Assembly (NCBI GenBank): GCA_016801885.1
Contig: CM028897.1
Coordinates: forward strand, 12,896,501-12,960,500
Reading direction: 5' to 3'
From: Toxotes chatareus
Lineage: Eukaryota > Chordata > Actinopteri > Toxotidae
Length of the DNA: 64,000 bases
Part shown: in pieces, positions 46,290-57,431 of the stretch
Layout: the number at the start of each line of letters is the position of its first letter
How positions within the stretch are numbered: the first letter of the stretch is position 1
Translations under genes and position numbers: made by a program
Notes under the pieces: generated by a model
Told to the model about the DNA's origin: nothing
The model's database searches: none
What the model saw: only the letters and a program-made list of their open reading frames with translations

Positions 46290-46540
46290 GGACACTTTTG
46301 TGCAGCTGCTCCTCTTGCCTTCAATCACTTTGTTGAGCACAGAAGTAAACAGCAGATTCTTCTGCTGTCAGATTCTTGACCTGGAGGTACTGAGTGCTGC
46401 TGGACACATCTTCAGTCATAATGTAATGACTTTGAAAGGAGGTGCAATAGCTAACAGAGTTTGTCCCTGTGCTCATTCATGCAGTCCACTCCAAAGCTTT
46501 GTTTTGCCTCTCTCAAATCCAGTGAATACTGTAAATTGAT
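46290..46540 (-). pseudogene. VH pseudogene, family C (46.3 kb)
   Basis: FR2 to FR3 with SSSTQYLQV and the DSRRICCLLLC-like broken Cys region. FR2 is decayed (HSLDLREAKQSF-like), there is a stop in CDR2/FR3, and FR1 is missing. The nonamer reads GCACAAAAG, the heptamer is changed. It ends near the CA repeat at 46628. Confidence 0.82.
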
Positions 46541-46627
46541 CAGACGTGTCAACCTTGTCAGTCATTGTGCCTCATTGCATGGAAACAGGAAAAATCTTTT
46601 ACTCAACTTCTCCAGGCATCACCATGT

Positions 46628-46629
46628 AC

Positions 46630-46694
<65 letters not shown>
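46628..46694. repeat. (CA)n microsatellite
   Basis: Pure CA run of about 67 bp between the family C pseudogene and the 46.9-kb gene. Confidence 0.95.
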
Positions 46695-46696
<2 letters not shown>

Positions 46697-46904
46697 AAAC
46701 ACATGAAAATGTATAATACACTTGTTGTGATGCTTTATATAATGATGTCATCTGAAGTGGAAATCCATTGAGATAATTAACTACTAATTTAATAATTACC
46801 TAATTCAGAACATGTTTGTGTGTAGTTCAGCCACATGAGTCTCTGGGTATTTGTACAGGTCTGTCAGTGGTTTGTAAGGCTGTGGAAGTAATACCACCAC
46901 TGTG

Positions 46905-47351
46905 CACGTACACAGTAATAAACAGCTGTGTCCTCAGGCTGCAGATTCTGTCCTGTTAATCTCACAGAACTAGACTCAGTCAGTGTGTGGTAAAGGAACT
47001 TGTTCTTCAGAGCATTGTTTTGATAAAAGCTGCCTCCACCGTAACGATGCATAATCCAGTCCATTGCTTTTCCTTCACGCTGTCTGATCCAACCTGTTGC
47101 ATAGTTGCTATCAGTCAAAGAATAACCAGAGACCTGACAGGTGATGGTCAAAGACTGTCCAGGCTGCACAACCATGGAGTCTGGCTGGCTTAGTTCAATA
47201 CTGTTCACACCTGTGGAAACAGAAATCAAGAAATTATCTCCATCATTCATTTGAGTATTGAATGTTTCTGATGTGTTTATTAGTGTGAATCCACTGAAAG
47301 TTCCTCACAGGATCCAGCTGCCAGCAGCAGTATCAGAGCTACAGAGAACAT
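46905..47351 (-). CDS. VH segment, family B, MHR subtype (46.9 kb), altered RSS spacer
   Basis: Leader 47309-47351, 98-bp intron, V exon 46905-47210 starting VNSIELSQPDSMVVQ. Cys in TITCQVSG, Trp in TGWIRQREG, Cys in AVYYCVRA. CDR2 MHRYGGGSFYQN. Heptamer CACAGTG at 46898-46904. Compared with the 39.2-kb sister, 20 bp are inserted next to the heptamer, so the original nonamer ACAAATACC sits at a 43-bp spacer. A substitute ACAAACCAC falls at 22 bp. Perfect octamer at 47422-47429. Open frame, but joining ability uncertain. Confidence 0.88.
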
Positions 47352-47429
47352 GGTTGATGTTGAAGCTGAACTGATGTGAGCTCTTCTGTCCTCTCACACA
47401 CTTCACTTATGAGGAACCATAATTTGCAT

Positions 47430-48485
47430 ATTGTTGAATAATCTTTTCGTTTCCTACAACATTTTGGTTAAATACAGCTGAAATTCTTCCATTTGCATAT
47501 TGTTGACTATTTAAATTTCTCTTTTGCCAATAAAGTGAACAAAAAAATGTAACATTTTTGGAGACTTGCAGAAAGTTAGAGGTTTGCAGTTGTACATCAA
47601 AGATGTTAAATAAAAACCCTTCCAATCAAAAAGATAAAGAACAGGCTTCAGCAGTCTGAGTAAAAACATCTCCTGTTTGTACCGTTCACCGTCACTCTTT
47701 CTCGAATCATCGAATCACCTGAGCACAGCAATAAACAACTGAAGCTTCAGTCTTTTAGCTGATTACCTTTAGACCTACTGTCTGCATCTGTTATTTAATA
47801 ATTTTAACTGTTCCTTCCATCAGTCAACACTAATAATGTTTCAACTTCCTTTACAACTTAAGAAAATATAAAAACATGTACAGATGTTGTTTACTGTTCA
47901 AAGTTAGTCTTTGACTCTCATAGTTCAAAGATAAGTTCAGGTGGATGAGATGAGCTGCTGTAAGTGTCTCATTATAGAGAGAGAGAGGAGAGAAAAACAT
48001 GGACCTACAATACAGATGCAACAATCGAAATGTTTTTAGTTGATTTTCTTCCTTTGTATTTTTGAGAAAGAGGGTAAGAACACTTGATGCATGACTGAAA
48101 AGAAAAAAAAAAATTTACGAAGTAGATATTGGTTTTGAATGCTCCTTAGGACCTTGATTAAATTATGTAAGTGCAGTTGGTGTTAAAGTATACAGTTATC
48201 GGTGGTATCAAGAGAGGCACTATGACCCAGTGAGAGCAGCACAGAGGTGGATTCAGAGTGTGTAGTAAACAGAAGATTCTTCACAACTTTCTTATGTCAG
48301 TTTCAGTGGAGTGACAGGGCCTTAAACAGACTGAAATGATTAAAAAAAAAAAAAACATGGCTGTTAGATAGGTGCATGGAAGGTGATGGACAGAGAAAGC
48401 CACAAAATGTCATCTCAAAATTCCAAACCAAATGACTTTCTAATCCAGACTTCTGTCATCACTCTTATTTAAAAATAGTCCAGCA
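47430..48485 (-). other. Spacer with faint VH relics
   Basis: At about 47700-47790 the minus strand reads a decayed FR3 end (KTEASVVYCCAQ). At 48,220-48,270 another FR3-like scrap is even weaker. No RSS, FR1 or leader belongs to either. The rest shows nothing recognisable. Confidence 0.5.
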
Positions 48486-48669
48486 CTGAAGTGTCTCTTC
48501 ACCTCAGAGGCAGACTGGTCCAGTTTGATCTCACTCCGGACTCCTGTAAGAAATGGTGATCATTATCCATTTACACACACACACAAAAGATACATTACAG
48601 CAAAAGTGACTTTTCTCACCATGAATACACAGTACAAAATATAAACCCCAGATAACTGTATGTTTCATT
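48486..48669 (-). pseudogene. VH fragment, family C leader plus FR1
   Basis: Leader about 48620-48669 (MKHTVIWGLYFVLCIH) with donor ATG|GTGAGA, a short intron, then the V exon start GVRSEIKLDQSASEVK, which breaks off near 48,486 before the first Cys. No remaining V or RSS. An octamer-like ATGCAAAC lies at about 48767-48774. Confidence 0.82.
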
Positions 48670-49480
48670 CTGTATAATCCCTGTCCTTCAGCGTTGTCTG
48701 AAAGCAGTGTTTGTATTAATCTTTTGACAGAAACACTCCCTGATGGTGCGTTTATAAAGGAGCAAGAGTTTGCATAGACTTCCCCTGCAGGTTAAAAAGG
48801 GAACTTGAAACACAGATGTACCTTTTCATGAGTGAAAAGTCTGAAACAGCAAAGAAAATGCTGTAAAACAGCATATGTCTGGCAACTATGCATTGTCTGG
48901 GAAAGACAAAATGATAATAATGTTAAGATACTGAAGTACACTGAACACTGAATTGTCGTGTTCATGAAAGCACTTTGAGACGACTTTTGCTGTGTCATAT
49001 TGTACATTATCACGCTGTAAGCAGCTATTAGAAGATGGTAAATTGTGACTTCAAAGGGATGCACATGGTCAGCAACAATACTCAGACATGCTGTGGTACT
49101 CAAATCATAATTGGTATGAAGGAGCCCAAAGTGTGGACTGTTGACATGAGGCAGGCCAGATTCTGAACCTATCAACTGTGTGCCTCAGCATAAACATTTG
49201 TAAATAGTGGTTATCTGAGTTACTGTTGCCTCTTTGTCAGTGAGGCCAGTCTCCTCTGACCTGTGTTTCTGCCCACAGAGCTGCTGCTCACTGGTTGTTT
49301 TTTGTTTTTCTCAGCATTCAGTGAGAACTCTAGAGACTGGTGGGCATGAAAATCCCAGGAGATCATTAGTTTCACAAATACTTAAAACAGCCCCTGCAAA
49401 AGACACGTAAGGCTATTAACCTAATAAACAGTGCTTATTCAAACCACTTTTGTGTTGAACTGAACATAACAGCTTGAACA
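48670..49480. other. Intergenic, no gene
   Basis: Apart from the octamer-like site noted for the 48.5-kb fragment I see no V relic, RSS or repeat of note. The 127-residue open frame at 48792-49175 has no recognisable family and no leader or domain. Confidence 0.5.
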
Positions 49481-49489
49481 AGCAAAATA

Positions 49490-49775
49490 CAGTCCATTGC
49501 TTTTCCTTCACACTGTCTGATCCAAGCTGTTGCACAGATGTTACCAATCAAAGAATAACCAGAGACCTGACAGGTCCAAGGAGCTGCCATAGCTAGCAGA
49601 GTTTCTGCCTGTGTTCATTTGCCTGCCCTCCTCGGTTTCCCTGGTCTTTGTCATATCCAGTGCATATAGAAGCTTGTCATGTGAAACCCAGATATGTTGC
49701 ATGACATCTTCACTGTCTCTCCAGGTTTTTTCACCTCAGAGGGAGACTGGTCCAGTTTGATCTCACACCAAACTC
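49490..49775 (-). pseudogene. Chimeric VH pseudogene: family C 5' part, family B middle
   Basis: V exon start 49775 (acceptor CTCACAG) GVWCEIKLDQSPSEVKK, first Cys in KMSCNISG, then MHWI and a stop in FR2; a CDR2/FR3 scrap (SASYGSS-like) ends near 49,580. There it switches to family B sequence: DLSGLWLFF frame or, in register, CQVSGYSLI, then ATAWIRQCEGKAMD. The order is C (FR1-CDR2) then B (CDR1-FR2), so FR2 is present twice. No FR3 end or RSS. Confidence 0.85.
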
Positions 49776-50431
49776 CTGTGAGTAGAGAAACAAACATCAT
49801 CCAGATTGGACAAAATATATAATCCTCAGAGTAAATCCACAGTGTCAGACATATAAGTCTGTCACACAGACACATGAGCCTTTAAGAGCTAGGGCTTACT
49901 ACACCAGAGTGAAGTTGATTTTTGTGATTGTATCTAAAGAACTTCAATTAATGTGTCTTGTAATGCTGCTATTGAGATGGGAAATCAGTAAAGAGAAACC
50001 TTTGTCTCTGTGAGCCAAGGCTTGTTGGCAGGACAAAAATAAATAAATAAATAAAATCCAATGATATCTTGTTTTTGACAGACTGTTCGTTCTAATTTAA
50101 AGAATTAGTAAGAGCTTGAACATTCAATATTATGTTCATCAGCACTGAAATATAAAATACCCACAAATGTGGGCTGTGATTAGATTTTCAGCTCTTGCTT
50201 GAAACTCACTGTAGAGAAACTAATGTTTGTGACATAGTCAGTTTATCATTCTTGAAAAGCAAAAAGTTGTTGTTGCGAGCCACAAATGGTGGAAAGATAG
50301 ATGCAAAGATACAATGAACTGGTCTGAAATCATTAGTGGTCTGAGGGCTCCTCCTCTGGTGGCTTCATGTTACAAGTGTTCAGGCACTGAGGGGTTTTTG
50401 TTCAGATCTACTGATGCTTTGTGTTACTGTG

Positions 50432-50855
50432 ACCCCCTGGCACAGTAATACACAGCAGTGTCTTCAGGCTGCACATTCTGTCCATTTAGAGTGAATGCTT
50501 TGCCGGAAGAGTCTAAGTTGACAGTGAATTTGTTCTGTAGTGAAAATTTAACTCTTGTGTCACTACTCATCCACTCCAGTCCTTTCCCTGCAGGTTGTCT
50601 GATCCAAGCTGTTGTGTAACTGCTAATAGAATAAGAGACCTGACAGGTGATGGTCAGGCGCTGACCTGACTGCACAGTCATAGAGGCTGGCTGTGTCAAC
50701 TGTTCACACTTTACACCTGTTAAAAGAAGAAAATGTTTTGTGATAAATTATTCAGTTATTCTGCAAAAGAAGAAACAATTACTGTGACAATGACAAATCC
50801 AGAGAGACTCACAGGATACAGCTGCCAACAGCAGCAGCAGAGCTACAGAAAACAT
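50432..50855 (-). CDS. VH segment, family D (50.4 kb)
   Basis: Leader 50813-50855 (MFSVALLLLLAAVS), 96-bp intron, V exon 50432-50716 starting VKCEQLTQPASMTVQ. Cys in TITCQVSY, Trp in TAWIRQPAG, Cys in AVYYCARG. CDR2 is short (DTRVK). RSS: heptamer variant CACAGTA (50425-50431), 23-bp spacer, consensus ACAAAAACC (50393-50401). Octamer variant ATGCAAAC at 50949-50956. The leader is like that of family B, the V exon is not. Confidence 0.94.
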
Positions 50856-51619
50856 GGTTTGTGGTGAATCTGAAGAGACGTGATCTTCTGATCCTCTTTA
50901 ACCTCCACAGTCTCATGTCAAGTCTTTATAACTGCATCCCAAGGAAGAGTTTGCATAGAGACCTGACAGATGCTGGTTACATGGATGTGGGTTAATGTGG
51001 AGCTAAATAAAGGAACAGAAATAATAATAATTGTTAATTGCAATTGTTATTTTTTTCACCACTCTTCTGCTGAAGCTTGTCAAAGCCTTAATTCCAGATT
51101 AAATACTTTTTACCAGAACAAAACTTATATTCATCTATATTTAAATAGTTTATCAATGGTCATACCATCACTCACATCTCAACCATTACAAATAAATATT
51201 AAAATTTCTGGTTTTGCTGTAAAATGTTTTTTTATACCTAAACTTATTTTTGAAGACATTTACTGTCCATTTCTATTCACTGTCTCTCACTGCGCCTCTT
51301 GTGTGCTGTAATGTGCAGTTTTATTATTCAAATTGTGTTTGAAGTCAGAGACAATTAGCAAAACCATTTAACTGTACAAATGCTGTTTATTGTTCTGCTG
51401 CCGTCTCCACTGAGGATTCATTTCAATGAAGTTCTGTTGTGGAATAGGCCAGATTCCTGTTTAATGATATGGACGGACTTTGTATGTCTGTTTATAAATA
51501 TTATTTTTCTAATCAAACATTGTCAGTGTGTAGTGTAACTTTATTCTTGAATTTTCTTTAACTACTCAAACTCTGGACATTAATCATATGAGATAATTGT
51601 GGTAAAGATGAGGACTGTA
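50856..51619. other. Intergenic, no gene beyond promoter
   Basis: Carries the promoter of the 50.4-kb gene at its start. Otherwise AT-rich with no relic recognised. Confidence 0.5.
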
Positions 51620-51658
51620 GGATTTTGTACAGCTGCTCAACCAGCTTCAGTCACTGTG

Positions 51659-52103
51659 TGGATCTCGAGCACAATAATAAACAGCAGAATCTTCAGTCTT
51701 CAGACTGTTCATCTGCAGATACAGCTGCTCTCTGCTGTTGTCTCTGGAGATGGTAAACCGGCCTTTGACTGACTGAGAGTAGTAGATGTAGCTACTGCCA
51801 CTACTGATGTAAGCGATCCACTCCAGTCCTTTTCCAGGAGCCTGTCTGATCCAGTTCATGTTGTAGCTGCTGAATGAGATTCCAGAGGCTGTACAGGTCA
51901 GTCTGTGAGATTCTCCAGGTCTTTTAACCACTGGTTCAGATTCAGTCAGAGTCTGACCATCAACACCTGTCAGGACAAAAAGGAAAATAGTCAAGTGTTT
52001 CACATTGGTACCTTTTAAAAACAACTTCAACTCAACATCAGTGAAACTCTTCACCTGCCCAGCAGAGAGTTAAAAGCAGCAGTCCTGTCCTATAGTCCAT
52101 CAT
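51659..52103 (-). CDS. VH segment, family A (51.7 kb)
   Basis: Leader 52055-52103, 88-bp intron, V exon 51659-51966. Cys in RLTCTASG, Trp in MNWIRQAPG, Cys in YYCARD. CDR1 GISFSSYN, CDR2 ISSGSSYI. V ends CARDP before the heptamer. RSS: CACAGTG (51652-51658), 23-bp spacer, ACAAAATCC (51620-51628). Octamer variant at 52176-52183. Confidence 0.95.
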
Positions 52104-52699
52104 GTTAAACTGTGTGTCCACTGTCCTCTGTCATCCTCTCTGGAGTCAGATAAGTAGAGGTGCAAGACATCTGAGTTTTGCATTGACTCCTCCTCACAGG
52201 GAGGAGAGAACTGGATTGTACTTGACTCGTACAAAATTTCAAATTAGAAATAATTTCAAAATGTGTATTAATATTTCCATAGTAATCATATTGCTTGTCA
52301 TAGTTAAGTATCTTTCTAAAGGCCATGGGATGGTGCTATACATCAGTTAACACAAACAGGAAGGAGTCATTTTCACTTAACCTTAAATAGGTGAGACTAC
52401 ATAGTGTTAACACATGCACTGCAAATCATTTTGTTTGTTCGATTTAGAAAGAAATTTAGAAAGTTCCCTGATGCCTTAAAAATGTGACTATGGTGAAATA
52501 TATAGTTCAACATTATTTTATGAGTTTTGAAATTATGAAACTAGCTGAACTGGTCATTAGATTGACTTTTGTAACACTATGATGACAAAAAACAAAACAA
52601 AATATAACATCACTGTCAAAAATGTGTCAAAGGACTTTGTAAACAAACATGTTCATTGTGGATAATATGTGATTAATCTGTGTGGTTCAGTCACATGTG

Positions 52700-52742
52700 T
52701 CTACAACTGTGGCCACTGAGAGCAATAATACACAGCAGAATC

Positions 52743-52780
<38 letters not shown>
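52700..52780 (-). pseudogene. VH 3'-end scrap beside a (TG)n repeat
   Basis: Minus strand reads DSAVYYCSQ, the end of a FR3, followed by a weak heptamer-like CAGTGGC. Its 5' side is replaced by a TG repeat (52746-52780). Family not certain. Confidence 0.68.
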
Positions 52781-53105
52781 TTTCTTGGTTGGTTATACAA
52801 GCATAAAAGTGTAGAGTATAATCTTCTACATGATTTCTAACACTGTTTAAATTCAGTGAAAGTGTTGGTGGATTTAAAGAGACAAAGGGAACACATAGAG
52901 ATGTTCAAAGATCTCATTAGATGATTAAATGCTTCAGGACAACCAGTCCAATCACTGACAAACTCATTTTCAGTGATATACTGTGTTTCATTGGTAACTG
53001 AATATCATGCAGTGGGAAATGTGTTTTGAAAGTCTGACATGCTTCAGTACTTCTTATACAGACATCAGTTTTTGTACAGCTTTGTAGACTCACTGTGTCA
53101 CTGTG

Positions 53106-53512
53106 CTTCTCGTGCACAATAATAAACTGCAGTGTCCTCTTGTTTCAGGCTCTTCACCTCTAAATACACAACGTTTATGGAAGTGTCTTTGGTGATGGAA
53201 AACTGGCCTTGGAGGCTCTGGGCAAATATTGTGCCAGTTCCGCTATCAATGCGTCCGATCCATTCCAGTGCGCTCCCCGGTTTCTGACGGATCCAGTGCA
53301 GCCAAGCAAGAGCAAGTCCTTCCACTTTACAGGAAAGAGTGACTGATTCTCCCGCTCTGCTGACCGCTGGCTCTGAGGAGGTGAGGGACTGGCCCTGAGC
53401 GGCTGAAAGAGACACAGAGTTTAGATGACAGGAAGCCAGCAAACATCCAAAACTGCTGACTTCACTCACCTGAAATAAAACCCAAGAGGAAGAAGCTTTG
53501 TACAAATGTCAT
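53106..53512 (-). CDS. VH segment, family E (53.1 kb), single member
   Basis: Leader 53470-53512 (MTFVQSFFLLGFIS), 67-bp intron, V exon 53106-53402 starting AQGQSLTSSEPAVSR. Cys in TLSCKVEG, Trp in LHWIRQKPG, Cys in AVYYCARE. CDR1 is short (GLALAW), CDR2 IDSGTGT; FR3 FSITKDTSINVVYLEV. RSS: CACAGTG (53099-53105), 23-bp spacer, ACAAAAACT (53067-53075). Perfect octamer ATGCAAAT at 53610-53617. No relative in this window and no relics, unlike the other families. Base composition of the exon is more GC-rich than its neighbours. Confidence 0.95.
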
Positions 53513-54307
53513 GGTGGAAACTTGACTGTGTCTGCAGCTACAGAGTTTGATATTAAGCATATATATACTGAGCAGGCAGAATGGGTGGGTACTGTGCATC
53601 AGTGTGGGGATTTGCATTTTAACCATTCTGAGATTTTGGAGGTAGGGTGCTGAAAGGTAAAGACACATGATGATGAAAGTTCAGTCAGGAGAAGAGCAAT
53701 GGTGGGCTCTGAGGGAGAGAGAGCTAAAAACAGACTGACACAGCAATAAATATGCTGATCAGTGTTTCAGCGTTTCTCCTTATGTGAGTGTATTTGACCG
53801 GTTGTTCAGATGTGCATTCATGAAGATTTGATGTGAAAATAAATCTCCAGTTCAGTCCACAGTTTGAGCACTAGTCAGTTTAGATAGAAGAGACTGGCAG
53901 ATTGGAGCGTCTCAGAGAAGACAAAAAAAAAAACTTGACACTGACTGCCCTCTACTGTTTTTAAATAAGAAACTGCAACATTATGTTTCGTGCTGTACTT
54001 TATATGTCTAATAATATATGCATATACTGATATCCATATCTTGACAATGAAACAATCAAAAGATTGTTGTCTTGTCCTTAAGTGTCATGTGAGCATGGGA
54101 TCAGTATGTTTCTCATATATGGGTTTTTTTAAGTGATGTGGTTATTGTTGTTGGTTACTGATGAACTTTCTCAGGGCCAGTTTCCATTAGTTTATTAATA
54201 ACAATGTCATCTTATAGAATAAAACCTCTACTCTTTCTTCGTGATCTATAGTCCTGATGAGTAATGTAGGATTTTGTACAGCTGCTCAACCAGCTTCAGT
54301 CACTGTG

Positions 54308-54749
54308 GCTCTCGAGCACAATAATAAACAGCAGAATCATCAGTCTTCAGACTGTTCATCTGCAGATACACCTGCTGTCTGCTGTTGTCTCTGGAGAGGG
54401 TAAACCGGCCTCGGAAAGACTGAGAGTAGTAGATGCTGCTGCTGTCATAAATTTGTGCAATCCACTCCAGTCCTTTTCCAGGAGCCTGTCTGATCCAGTG
54501 TATCCAGTAGCTGCTGAATGTGAATCCAGAGCCTGTACAGGTCAGTCTGTGAGATTCTCCAGGTCTTTTAACCACTGGTTCAGATTCAGTCAGAGTCTGA
54601 CCATCAACACCTGTCAAACCAACAGAAAAGAAAAGTTACTCGCTATACTTTATCAGATTTCAGAGAACTGACTCAACACTATATCTGTTAACATTTTCAC
54701 CTGCCCAGCAGAGAGTTAACATCAGCAGTCCTGTCCTAAATTCCATCAT
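54308..54749 (-). CDS. VH segment, family A (54.3 kb)
   Basis: Leader 54701-54749 (MMEFRTGLLMLTLCWAG), 90-bp intron, V exon 54308-54610. Cys in RLTCTGSG, Trp in IHWIRQAPG, Cys in YYCARE. CDR1 GFTFSSYW, CDR2 IYDSSSI. FR3 carries KTDDSAVYYC. RSS: CACAGTG (54301-54307), 23-bp spacer, ACAAAATCC (54269-54277). Octamer variant at 54821-54828. Confidence 0.95.
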
Positions 54750-54828
54750 GTTAAACTGTGTGTCCACTGTCCTCTGTCATCGTCTCTGCAGTCAGATAAA
54801 TAGAGGTGAAGACATCTGAGTTTTGCAT

Positions 54829-55704
54829 TGACTCCTCCTCACAGGGAGGAGAGAGGTGAGCGGACTTGGCCATCAATTTTGACAACTACAAAGCAAATTT
54901 ATTTTAGTTACATTTTAGTTTTTACATTTACTTTTTTGTCCCATAATGCTTATGTAGAAACCATAAGCAAAAGGACAGCACACAAGAGAAAAATCAAAGA
55001 ACAAATATTAAAGTAAAAATTTTGCAGAGTTCTGAAGCAATTTCTTAATTTGTTTTCTGAATGAATGTTTTCTAAAAAGAAAGTGGGAATTGTTTTTGCT
55101 CACAACTTCCGTATCATGACACTTTGACTAATAATAACAGACAGGAAATCTTGTTAAAGTCATAGTCTTGTTGAGGGTACACCTGTGGAAACAGGAAACT
55201 TATTACTTTAAAAAATCCAGTGTTTTTTCCCTCCTTTTTCCAGACCTATGTTGATTATTGTGATTGTATCTGAAGAAGTTCAATTAATTTGTGTTACAAT
55301 CATACTGCTGTTCAGATTTAAAAAGTGCAGAAATTACTGTGAGCCACTAATATTAGTCAATGTCCATTTGGAGTCACTGTGTTGCTGGAAGATGACACTT
55401 GACTTGTTGTCATTATTATCATTATAATCATTATTATCATTAGTATTATTTGACTTGTGAAGACTGTGATTCCAGATGAGACATTCTTTACCAAAACAAA
55501 ACCTACCTGAAATTTATATTTAAATAGTTTAATGAGTGGAGGCTAGTGGAGCATTAGGACTGTTTTATATTCTTAGAATTTCTGTAGTATAATAGTGGGG
55601 ATTCTTGTTATGATAATAAAATCTAGTCACTGAAATCAGCTTTGAAATAAATGTAGTACATACTGAACTGAATCTTCTCAGTGGTGGTGGGAAATAGAGG
55701 AAGT
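54829..55704. other. Intergenic, no gene
   Basis: AT-rich spacer with an irregular ATT/ATC run near 55,410-55,450. No V relic seen. Confidence 0.5.
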
Positions 55705-55743
55705 AGTTTTTGTTTGACTGTCCTATTTCTGTCTCTCACTGTG

Positions 55744-56099
55744 TCTCTGGCACAGTAATACACTGCTGTGTCCTCTGTCTTCACACTGTTCATCTGTAGA
55801 TAGACTTTGCTGCTGGAGTCATCTCTGGAGATGGTGAATCTACCCTGGACTGACTGGGAGTAAAAGATAGGAGTACTAGATGTGTGTACCAAAGCAATCC
55901 ACTCCAGTCTTTTACCAGGAGCCTGTCTGACCCAGTTCCACACTGAGCTTCCAAAGTTAAATCCAGATGTTGTGCAGGTGAGTCTGTGGGATTCTCCAGG
56001 TCTTTTAACTGCTGGCTCAGACTCTGTTATGGTCCAACCTTTAGCGCCAATGGAAAGAAACAGAACAACTGCCAAGAGAGTCAGCTTTCTGTAAGCCAT
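55744..56099 (-). CDS. VH segment, family F, leader fused to V with no intron
   Basis: One uninterrupted frame from ATG at 56099 to the heptamer: signal peptide MAYRKLTLLAVVLFLSIG, then AKGWTITESEPAVKR. Cys in RLTCTTSG, Trp in WNWVRQAPG, Cys in AVYYCARD. CDR1 GFNFGSSV, CDR2 VHTSSTP. RSS: CACAGTG (55737-55743), 23-bp spacer, ACAAAAACT (55705-55713). All other intact V here have a 67-98 bp leader intron. I see no correct-sense octamer upstream. Related to family A in FR1 to FR3. Confidence 0.93.
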
Positions 56100-57050
56100 G
56101 TTGACAGAGTGCTTAGTATGTCTTCAAATGCAGGAATCCTCTTTAAATATGAAGTAAGCTGGTTCCCTGAGAGAATTTGTTTTCAGTAAGCTCCTCCTAC
56201 ATCACGGTCTGCTGTCAGTCATATGCAATGGAGTGAACTCGGCATAACACAAAATAAAACAGTATTTAAACAAATAGCAAATAATGACCTGAAACATCTG
56301 TATTTCAATAACTACAAAAAGTGAATTCATTTAAGTGAGTAAACTGAGAAAATGGAATTATTTACATATTTTTTATGTATCTTTTCATTGAAAGATCCAG
56401 CAGATTTTTTTTTTCTAAAATTGGATTCTCTCAGTTGATTTGCATAGAGTCTTCACTGCTGTTGACTTTTTTATTACTGTTTAAGTCAGAAATTGTAATA
56501 TCATGTTTTGTTTGTTCTTCATTTCATTATTATTATTATTATTATTATTAGTGAACAAGATAATCTAAATGAACACTTAATGTGCTGCAGCTGGTGGAAG
56601 TCCTGTATTTTTTTTTTAACTTCTGGATGTTTTGTTATTCAAATTGAGTTTTGAAGCCACAAACAGAAACTCAGAGCCTCCAGAGGAAGAAAATAAGGAA
56701 CTGAAACTTGTGTAACAGTGAACCAACATTTATTCCCTGTGTCCTTGAAGAGGACAGAACGTTTTTTTCTGGGTGATTTGGTTGAGAATGAAATGCAAAA
56801 AAAAAGAAAATGAAATTTCATAGAGTCAGACAAGTGCATGGAGGAGAGAACTAGATTGGGCTTGGCTTTCCGTCTATTGTTTGGTGAAACTATTAATGTG
56901 CAGAAGCCATTCCTCCAAATCAATTGATTTAAGAGTCTGACCAATTTCATTGGTCTGAAATGTCTGTGAGCATTAACACGCCCACCACTTTCCTACATTC
57001 CTTCTGATTTAATATCAACATGTTCATTTTGGTTCTGAAATGTGACAAAT
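56100..57050. other. Intergenic, no gene
   Basis: Holds a (TTA)n run at 56527-56550. No V relic, RSS or exon recognised until the truncated gene at 57.05 kb. Confidence 0.5.
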
Positions 57051-57051
57051 T

Positions 57052-57431
57052 GAGTGCTGCTGGACACATCTTCAGTCATGGTGAAACGGCTTTGAAAGGA
57101 GCTGCCATAGGTAGCAAAGTTTGAGCCTGTGCTCATCCTCCCAATCCACTCCAGAGCTTTCCCTGGCCTCTGTCTTATCCAGTGCATGTTGTTGCTTGTC
57201 ATGCTAAATCCAGATATGATACATGACATCTTCACTGTCTCTCCAGGTCTTTTCACCTCAGAGGCAGACTGGTCCAGTTTGATCTCACACCAAACTCCTA
57301 TAAATGTAGAAATGATAAACATCATCCATCAAATGTGTGATAGTTAAAACACCAAGTCTTCAGTTTGCTAAAGTAGAAATCATTTTCTTACCATGATCAA
57401 TAACTATAAAGAATAAACTCATGTTTTCCAT
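57052..57431 (-). pseudogene. VH segment, family C, 3' truncated
   Basis: Leader 57392-57431 (MENMSLFFIVIDHG), V exon from 57297 (GVWCEIKLDQSASEV) open through Cys in KMSCIISG, Trp in MHWIRQRPG, CDR2 MSTGSNFA and FR3 to SSSTQ. There the family sequence ends at about 57,052 and unrelated sequence follows. The second Cys and the RSS are absent, so it cannot rearrange normally. Confidence 0.9.
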
